Part shown: in pieces, positions 56,185 to 64,000 of the stretch
Numbering within the stretch: position 1 is the first letter of the stretch
Layout of the letters: each line of letters starts with the position of its first letter
Assembly: GCA_012845835.1 (NCBI GenBank)
Contig: JABAKD010000012.1
Span: 13,741,195-13,805,194 of the forward strand
Reading direction: 5' to 3'
Source of the DNA: Undaria pinnatifida
Lineage: Eukaryota; Sar; Phaeophyceae; Laminariales; Alariaceae
Length of the DNA: 64,000 bases
Position numbers and translations under genes: made by a program
Notes under the pieces: generated by a model
Told to the model about the DNA's origin: nothing
The model's database searches: none
What the model saw: the letters and a program-made list of their open reading frames with translations, nothing else

Positions 56185-57591
56185 ATGAACGCCAAAGATC
56201 ACGGGTTGCTCCCCGAGAAAGCTAGCAGAGACGTCCAACCCAAGTTGGATGTGAAACATCTCGGGCTACCGCAACACCACCACCACCAGCAACGGCACCA
56301 CCAAGAACAGCACCAACAACAGCAGCAGCAACAGCAGCAGCAGAGCCAACAAACACAGCCGTCTCCCGGTTACACATCGCCCGGGAAAGCAGCAGCAGCT
56401 GCTGCATCAGCAGTAGCGAAATCTGCAGCCGCAGCAGCGGCGGCGGCGGTGAGAGCAGCCGAGGCGGCGGCAGACGCGGCGGAAGCGGCTGAAGCAGCCG
56501 CCGAAGCGGAAGAGGAGTGGTCACCTTCCGTTGTTATTAGCTCCCCCCCCGGAGGTCGCGATTCTCAACGGAAGCCCTCGCCAGCGCGCTCGGCGTTCTG
56601 GTTATCCGAAGGTGACAACGAGGGGTCCCAAGGGCCCCAAGGGTCCCACGGAGCGCAAGGACGACGAGATGATAGTACCACACTAAAACCGCGCCCGTAC
56701 GGTGGCGATTCGGGTACAGTCGGAGCAGCGGGGGAGGTAGTTGACGGCGGGGGGCGCAAACGAAGCCCGCGGCATAGAGGACACGCTGGGGCGGCCAGCG
56801 CACGCGGCAACCAAGGAGATGCGGCTGGAAGTGGAAGTGGAAGCGATGACGCAAAGCTCAAACACGCGAGAGAGCAGGTGGGTGCGGCGTTGACAGGATA
56901 AGGGGGGTGGGGGGTATGGCGCATGTGTTTTCCGTCGGAGGAAACCGACCATGTATGTGCTGCCTGAAGCGTGAATTTCGATGGCATGATTATCGTGGAG
57001 TTGTCATGAAGTTTGTACTTTTTTGGCCGTACCAGGTATGGGTTTCCAGTAATGCGGCAGCGATAAATCGACCTTGTCTTCTGATGTCCTGGTAATTAGA
57101 GCAATTCATACCTGTATAGAATGCTTTCCTCGTTCTGTAACACTCGAGCCTTCTCGCAACGCCTGTCTGATATCTGGCGGCATCGCGAGCACGGCACGAT
57201 CAATGTTTGCACAAAAATCATTGACTGCATGCACACCACCTCTACAGGAACGGGATGTAGAAGCCATCGTACAGAGTGCAAGTAACCGTACAAGTACCCG
57301 ACAACGGCCACGCTCGAAAAATAATGTCAATCTCGCGTACTGCTGCCCGTGTCGATTTGAAGCAGGCGAAAAAACACGCCCGTGACCGACGAGCGCGCGC
57401 AATGGCAAAGAAAGAAGAATCGCGGAGGGAGCTTCGAGCGGTGCATGCTGATCTTGCGAAGGCTGAGGTTATATAGTATTTCCTGGAAATTGCTGGAATT
57501 CGTTGTTGAGCTACATTGTAAAAAACGTTGATTGGCGATTATTCCAGTGAACAGGACACAGAGAGAGGAGAGGCAGACAGACAGACAGACA

Positions 57592-57628
<37 letters not shown>

Positions 57629-57635
57629 AACAGGC

Positions 57636-57678
<43 letters not shown>

Positions 57679-60600
57679 AACAGCTTGCAGGTTTAGATCA
57701 CAGATTACCCAAATAAACTGGGTAATAGCTGCTCCTGGTAACACGGTCGTGCCAACCTACGACCAGATTTAATAGCCTAATAGGGGTTGTGGTCTACAAC
57801 AGAGGAGCGTGGAGTATAAACACGGGAGAAAAAAAAATAGATACACAAGTAGTCTATCTAGCCGCCGATTTTAGCGTCATATTTCTGTGGTGGCGATTGC
57901 AGTTAACCCTGGCATCTGCTATCGGCATCTTTTTTTGGTAGAATGTAATTCCCAGCGGATTTGCTAGGTGTTTTTTATTTGTCCGCTCTGTGGTTGGCGC
58001 AGTGGCGCCAAAATTCCGCGCGAGTTGTAAGCCACTTCGTTAAAACTATCGATGGGGTACAATTGATAACGCGGCCTGCTTAAAAACGACGCCTATTTTG
58101 ACATGTGCCGGTAGCGCGCCGCCGCGTTACATTTTCCATTTCTTAGTGTTTGTTTTTCATGTTTCGTTTTTCAGCCGTTGCGACCAACAGGATTTTCAAC
58201 GGTCTAGCTCCAACGGACATACTCGAGTTTCGTTTGATTGGCTGAAGCGAACCCGCAAGGACTATAGTCTAAGTACTCTACAAGTAAGTGTTGAGGAAAT
58301 GAACGACCCAGCCTTCCAACTACCGCATTTGGAACTGCAACTACGTTTTTTGGAACTAAATTCCTTGGAATATGTGGTGAAAGAGTTGCTAACCTATTAT
58401 GCAGCAGAAACAGTACGCGTCCCGTCGACGGTGCCGAGCAGGAACTGCGCATCAAGCAAGCGGATGCGGAAAGGTCTGCGCTGGAAGCAAAGCGAGCCCG
58501 GGTGTTGGACGACATGAACAGGCGCCAGCAGCGGTTGCAGCGACTTCAACAAGAGGAACAAGCGTGAGAGGCGGTTGCTGTCGTTATACTGTGAACGTGA
58601 CGCAAGTATATGCGGAGCTGCCTGAGACATTGCGGGGTGGAACGTAAACCAACGAGCTTCAACATATGCAACTGTTATGTGAAAACCGTAAGTGTCCGAC
58701 CGTTGCCGCAGCAGGCGCATGATCTAAACTTTCTGAGTCCCCTCGGTTGAGATCTAAGCTTCTGTATGCCCGGTCAGCGCTCTTTAGAAAAAACGTGTTA
58801 AAATTGCGACGCACAAACACTTGTACTACGAGTCATGCTAAAATTGCGACGCATCAAAACTGGAACCACGTTCGCCACCGCAGCCGTCGTGACTACCCGT
58901 TCCGCTTTCCGCCGACCCCCCAGGCTGCTGGACAGGGGTGGTAACTCCCACCGGCGCAGCTCCAGCAGGTCCTCATCTGCTGACGCCGCTGCAGTCGAGC
59001 CGAAACCTAAACGATTAAGGGGAGGGGGGGGCGAAGACCACGATCTAGCGGAGACAAGTAGAGACAGAGACGAGGCAGACACGTTCTCTCTTCCTCCGAT
59101 TGGCGCGGGGGGTGGTGAGGGGTGGCAGAGAAGACGGAAACAACCTAGGCACGTGTCGACGTTCCGAGAACGAATATTGGAGGAGAGACGGGCCAGAAAA
59201 GAGGTGAGGAAGAAACGGAAGAGTCGTTACCCCCTTAACTACCGGAAAACTCACCTTACACTAGTTCCATATAGTTGTCCCCAAACACGTGGATGAAGTT
59301 TTCCAGGCGTTCATTGTAAGAGTGTTATTCGTCTACACCCCCCCCTCCTCGAGATCCCGCTGCTGTTCATTAGTTTAATGCAGAAAATTGTACCTGGCAG
59401 GCGTGAATTTCATATCTACAACCCCTCGCTTCGACATCCCACTGTTTTTTTTTGCTTTTCACAGAAACCTGTACCAGGCAGGCGTGCATTGCACGGGTTT
59501 TTCTGCTGTAGTCCCCCCCTCTCGAACCTGCACTGCTAAGCGCCAGTAAAGAGCGTCGTCGCCGCGATCTAGCAGCATGAAACAAGCTCCTAAGGGTAGA
59601 GTAGCGGGAGGATGAGTGAGTCTGCGAGGGAGGCGAAAATCCACCGCGTCAGTGGGAACGGTCTAGTGAGAGGTCTAGGGTAGCCATTAAGTGTAGTCGC
59701 AGTCATGAAAACGTGATACCGTAGAGTAGCCGGAGGATAAGTGAGGCTGGGAGGGAGGTGGAAACCCACCACCTTATTGGGAACGGTCTGGTAAGAGGTC
59801 TGGAGTGGCCAGTAAAGTGAAGAATCGACACGCGCAGTCATGCAAACGTGATACCGTAGAGTAGCCGGAGGATACGTGAGTCTGGGAGGGAGGTGGAAAC
59901 CCACCACCTTATTGGGAACGGTCTGGTAAGAGGTCTGGAGTGGCCAGTAAAGTGAAGAATCGACACGCGCTAGGATCGCGATAGCATTTTTCGTCTGTTC
60001 AAAATGGTTTTCTGATGACGGGCATCTTAACCCAAAATTGTCGGGAATAGGACTGATTCTACGATAGCCCCCCCAAAAAACCAGCGATTTTGTTTAACGA
60101 ACGAACGTTTCATGGCTGCTCGACATGAGGAAGGATACAATTGAAAGCAAAGTATCCATGTATTTTCTTGTTTGCGAAGGTCTATCGAATGATGACGTCG
60201 GGGTGGCAAGGGGCACCGTGTTTCAGGAGGTATGGCCGGAAGCTGGTTTAACAACAGGCGATTTCGTGAAAGAAAAGTTGGGGGCGCTATCGTAGAACGA
60301 GCCATAGGCCATTTTTTTTTTCTTGCGTTATTCTCATCGTGTACGTAGGCCATGGGATTTTTCATCCGGTTGTAGCGGTCCTAATTTTCTCCAAATCCGT
60401 TTTTGGGAGAGATCTTAACGCTCCCAAGTGGAGGAAACACCCCTCAGAAAAAGCAACAGTAGTTGATGCACCTCTATCGTGGCCCGCGTCAGTCGCAGCC
60501 ACCAAAACGTGAAATCCCTGCGGAAAGGACGTGGAGTTAGTTGGGCTTTGGAGAGGGCGTTCATGATGAACCGCCCTCTGTCAAACAAATGGTGCGGGTA

Positions 60601-62835
60601 GTGGCGGCTAAGCTGTGGTCTGAAACGAGGCAGCCCTCTGCTATATCTTCACGCCCATATTATTTCGAGCATAATATTGAGTTTTTAAGTTGACGGCACT
60701 AAAACATAGGCCGCGCCCTTTTCAAGCGACCTGAAGCGTCCGTGAACCTCCCAACGCACACAATTTGACCACAGTTACAACTACCCTAGCGATAGCTGCA
60801 CCGTCAATGAAAAAAAGGAGGTGGCTGCAGAGAAGTAGGGGGCGTTTCGTCGGACCTTGTCGTGTTGAGGCCGAACCGCCTCAGTCGATGCGCTCGTTGT
60901 TTCCTGAGAGTCTGCCACCCTTCCGCGCTACACTACGATATGCTGCACCCTGCCCCGGAAACGTGTGTTGTCAGGTCGACGCCTTGAAACGGAAAGAACT
61001 GGAGGAAAAGCACAGTCGTCAAGCGGAATACGCTGCCAAGGTATGATGATCGTTTATTAGACCAATTTCTCGCGCGGACCTACGCTAATCTCGCGGATCC
61101 ACCCCTAGTTGTGGCTATCACTGTGCGAGACCGAAAAGTACCCTGATACTTCCGCTTTCACTAAACCGTCATACCAGGTATAATTGGTGGACCGGCACCT
61201 ATTCAGCATCCCAAACCAATTCCTCGCCTTTAACCCGTCGGAATATGTACCCCCCTCTTTGTTTATAAGCTACTTCGAGTAAGAATTGGGGCCTTGTCGT
61301 CGTTGTGTAAGGGTTTAGTCTACCGTCGAGCGCACGAATCCGGAAAATAAACCAGGGTTTCATGGCCCTGAAGCATAACGCTGGTAACACCTTACCCGTC
61401 GCAGGTGGCATGCATACGTCACCCCCTCCACCGCGCGCCCCCCCGCCCCGCCCCATCCCGCCCCCTCCGTAACCCCGTACCCCCTCCCCCCCCCCCCCTG
61501 TTAACCCTCTCCCCCCTCCACCCCTCCTCCCCCGCCCCCCCCCTGCTCGTATAAATCCCGCGAAGTGAAGATCCGAGTGCAGGCAAAACGAGCTCTTCGA
61601 GCTGACCCAACCCAATCCAACCTAGCCCGACTCAACCTAACCCAGCTCAATCCGACCCAAGCCACCCTCCCACCCCCTCCTGTCCGCATTAATCCCTGAA
61701 AACGAAGATTCGAGCGCAGGCGAAGCGAGCTCTGGCAGCCGAGCAACGCCGCGCACAAGAAGACGCGGACCGATCAAGCCGCGCAAGACGAAGCGGCCAC
61801 GCCGTCGACCGCACCCCGATCGCCATCAAAAAGCCCAAGCAAGAGGGGGAGTGGGGGGTCTTCTCTTACCCTCCTGATCGACCCCTCGATGGGATAACAA
61901 ACCATGGGGGGGTGGATGGACAGGCTTTGGGCACGCGCCCAGGCGTGCGTCAGTATGGAAAAACTGGGCAGGTTCAGGACGGACTGGGTTCTTCGGACAG
62001 GAGGAGGCGGGAGAGAGGGAGGGTGGCGGGTGTGAATCGCGCGCGGGAAGCGGCAGCGGCAGAAGGTGTCGGTAATAGCAGGTACTATGGGAGTGCAGAT
62101 GACGGGTTGGGGTTTAGGCGAAGGGCAGGGTCTGGTAAAGGAGGAGGAGTAGGAAACGACGATGGGGGGAGTGGTCGTGGGCAGATTGATCGAGAAGGGG
62201 GTTACCGACGGCCGGCCCCACCGACGGAACAGCGCGGGACGGAAGATCGATCAAGCTATGGTCATGCCCATTCTGGTGATGCTGGCAGCGGCCGAAAGCT
62301 TGGCGTTGCACAATCTGGTACAGGAGGCGGAGGGGGGCGAGGAGGACGAGGAGGACGAGGAGGAGGAGGACCAGGAGGAGGAGGACGAGGAGGAGGACGA
62401 GGAGGAAGAACACCTGACCTCCAGGGACGCCCAGCCGCCAGCGACAACATCCACGCCCTGTACGAAGAGCGACTCGCTGCCCTCGAGCGCCGACTTGCCC
62501 GCGCAGGTAGCGGTAGCCATAGCTTCCCGGAAAGAGGCTCGTTAGGCAGCGACAGCAGTGTTAGTGTAGAAAGAAGGGGCGACTGGGAGGGGACGCGGAC
62601 GCGAAAATCCCCTATGCCACCGTTGCGCGGTGGGGCGGAGTGGGGGACGGAAAACAACCCCTTCGGGTACCGAGAATCCCAGTCGGTGTATGAGGGGGAC
62701 AATTCTCGCATGCCAAACTATGGCGGCCGCAGAGAGTCGACGGGCAGGCGGGAAGTTGATGTAGAAGGATTGAGTTCCATGTATATGGGGCCGATCTCGC
62801 ACAAAATGGCCGAGTTGCGTGGGACTAATGCGTAA
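56185..62835 (+). CDS. Coiled-coil protein of unknown family, six exons, 799 aa
   Basis: Modelled exons: 56185-56877, 57366-57475, 58405-58563, 58960-59203, 60975-61040 and 61708-62835. Phases agree and the total is 2400 bases with the stop TAA. Exon 1 (231 codons) has poly-His/Gln and poly-Ala/Glu tracts and ends AKLKHAREQ. Exon 2 (AKKHARDRRARAMAKKEESR), exon 3 (EQELRIKQADAERSALEAKR), exon 4 (FRERILEERRARKE), exon 5 (VDALKRKELEEKHSRQAEYA) and the start of exon 6 (IRAQAKRALAAEQRRAQEDA) form an interrupted Glu/Arg/Ala coiled coil. Exon 6 then has an RGG box, a second coil (HALYEERLAALERRLA) and the end YMGPISHKMAELRGTNA. The acceptors of exons 3 and 4 and the donor of exon 2 (GTATTT) are the least certain. 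A cytoskeletal or RNA-associated role would be a guess. Upstream splicing to the IQ gene (CAG/GTAGGT at 55842 to CACCAG at about 56154) is in phase and possible. Confidence 0.6.
57575..57676 (+). repeat. (CAGA)n microsatellite
   Basis: About 24 CAGA units with AAAC/AAGA interruptions, in intron 2 of the coiled-coil gene. Confidence 0.9.
59590..59960 (+). repeat. Tandem repeat, ~135-bp unit, about 2.7 copies
   Basis: TACCGTAGAGTAGCCGGAGG begins units at 59717 and 59852, with a diverged partial unit before (59594). The two full units are nearly identical (GGGAACGGTCTGGTAAGAGG, AGAATCGACACGCGC). Located in intron 4 of the coiled-coil gene. Confidence 0.85.
59995..60510 (+). repeat. Dispersed repeat shared with 27975-28245
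   Basis: Same landmark strings as the first copy, with about 230 bp of extra sequence at 60060-60295 (GGGCGCTATCGTAGAA partly mirrored by GATTCTACGATAGCCCC, an internal inverted repeat). Confidence 0.5.
61545..61600 (+). repeat. Echo of the coiled-coil gene exon 6 acceptor
   Basis: CGAAGTGAAGATCCGAGTGC then AGGCAAAACGAGCTCTTCGA (KIRVQAKRALR) mirrors the real exon start AACGAAGATTCGAGCGCAGG then CGAAGCGAGCTCTGGC (KIRAQAKRALA) 150 bp downstream. The real copy stays open; the echo runs into a CCTAACCCAACC-type repeat. Confidence 0.7.
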
Positions 62836-62959
62836 GATCCTCTACGAGACTGTTACTATTAATCATAACTGTATTGTTTGCCATCCGACACTGTGAAGCT
62901 TAATGCCTCAATGTTGACCACTCATTAACATCTCGAAATAGAATTAATACTTTGACAAG

Positions 62960-63240
62960 TACTATTATTGCTGTTACTGGTGGTGTGGATGCTTGCGCCT
63001 ATCTTGAGAACAAACTCCGCCAAATCGAAGCTAATGGTCCCGAAAACGGTTCTGAGCCTTTGCGGAATCTGTTCAGCATGTCCCCTCAGACCCGGAACCA
63101 GTTTGCATGTACCGCTGAGTCATGGCTTGGTTTGAATCCTGCATCTATCTGTGTTGACCAAGAAAGCAACGCACGCGTAAACAAATGTTCTCTCGCACAA
63201 TGCGTTTCAGAGCTGACACGCCAACCTCCAATTTCTCCAG
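62960..63240 (+). CDS. Candidate internal exon of an unknown downstream gene
   Basis: Open frame with natural-looking composition: VTGGVDACAYLENKLRQIEA, LRNLFSMSPQTRNQFACTAE, SWLGLNPASICVDQESNARV. It ends at a good donor, CTCCAG/GTACGAG at 63240, in phase 1. It has no ATG; an acceptor-like TTTGACAAG lies just before. Codon use is more A/T-ending than in the genes upstream. No family recognised. Confidence 0.35.
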
Positions 63241-63263
63241 GTACGAGTATGGTGTTCACTTGA

Positions 63264-64000
63264 TTCTGTTGGGCGAAAAATGAGGAGAGGTACCTCATGT
63301 TTCTGAATGGAAAATCGGCAGCCGGTGTGATGGCGGGCTGAAGGGCTGGCGCGCTCTCTCGCTATGTCTCCGATCCTAGCCAAGGCAGCCGCATGGCGAC
63401 GGGGGAGGTTTAGAACAAAAAATGAAAGCGTGCACCGTAGTGTGGGGAGGAGACGTGCCTGCTATTATTGAATGTGACCTTAGTTACGAAAAAGGGGACG
63501 GAGCCGGAGAAAAAGCGCACGGGGACGGGGGGGGGAAGTCCCGATCACACGCGACTCTGTGGCGTACATCTGCTACCTGCAACGTTAATCTCAGCGTTTG
63601 CAACAACGACTTTTTTTTTTTTTTTTCATCCTCCTGGAGATCCGGGTAAAAAAAGCTTGAGCTCCATACACTTTCGTTTGTGTACCAGTTATTGTCCATC
63701 TACAAAACGCAGACTTGGTGTTAACCTCGCCCCTTCGGTTTAGTCAACACCTTGGACTTGCCGGCCTTCTTCGGCCGAACCCTATGAGGGTTGGACTACG
63801 GTCAAGAAGGTGGGATAGCCACCCAGGAATCGACAGCTCCTTTTTGCTCTGTCTTTGACCTGCGTAGTGCGGGATTTGCCTACGCCTGTACATTTTTTAT
63901 TCGTTTGAATGATAATAGTCTTGTGCTTGCACATACACGCGCTGCACGGCGATACAGCGCTAGACTACGGTATTACATCAAACGTGTTCCCTTTTTTTTT
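63264..64000. other. No gene recognised
   Basis: Holds the third copy of the poly-T/hairpin repeat (63611-63660, diverged) and a GCCGGCCTTCTTCGGCC inverted repeat near 63755. Nothing else is supported before the window ends in a T-run. Confidence 0.4.

Noticed and set aside
58884-58959. Longer exon 4 of the coiled-coil gene starting at 58884
   Set aside because: It would join exon 3 out of phase; the acceptor at 58959/58960 keeps phase. Retained only as an alternative if exon 3 is wrong.

Overview
The window is nuclear DNA of an intron-rich eukaryote. It has GT-AG introns (donors mostly GTGAGN), long low-complexity arrays, telomere-like CCCTAA tracts inside introns, and decayed LINE, Ty3/gypsy and copia-like retroelements. 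There is no bacterial operon structure, rRNA gene or convincing intact tRNA gene. The donor style, the IQ-repeat protein, the poly-Ala/poly-Gln tracts and the retroelement mix would fit a stramenopile such as a brown alga. That placement is inference and weak.

Layout. Positions 1-5.4 kb hold a decayed LINE ending in a poly-C tail and a short LTR element with 430-bp LTRs around a copia-like gag fragment. A 754-codon intronless ORF for an unrecognised multi-pass membrane protein lies at 5478-7742. From 7.7 to 13.0 kb little can be supported. 13.1-15.9 kb is a wrecked Ty3/gypsy pol, followed by foldback-like blocks of a 12-bp palindromic repeat (15.85-16.67 and 17.4-17.8 kb). 16.9-26.6 kb is a nest of LTR fragments, a 240-bp-arm palindrome of gag sequence, decayed copia-like gag ORFs, and a complete 899-bp miniature LTR element (TRIM) with a 4-bp target duplication. 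26.6-29.7 kb is mostly repeats.

The genic part is 30-63 kb. A minus-strand ubiquitin-specific protease gene (USP/UBP, peptidase family C19) can be assembled from 11 exons across 22.9 kb (52996 to 30065). All splice phases agree and every catalytic box is present (Cys238, QQD at 318-320, two CxxC pairs, His552, Asn569/Asp570). About 0.7 kb upstream, on the opposite strand, starts an IQ-motif (calmodulin-binding type) protein gene (53707-55887). It is followed on the same strand by a six-exon coiled-coil protein gene (56185-62835), which might be spliced to it. USP and IQ genes share a head-to-head intergenic region.

The most unusual property is in the introns. Many USP exons have one or more decayed partial copies ('exon echoes') in the neighbouring intron, usually spanning a splice junction. 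Another intron carries 12 tandem copies of a 16-bp unit that contains a consensus 5' splice site. The LINE and a roughly 600-bp dispersed family share a common 3' end with a poly-C tail, which suggests an autonomous/non-autonomous pair with C rather than A tails. All comparisons were made by eye; no database search was run.
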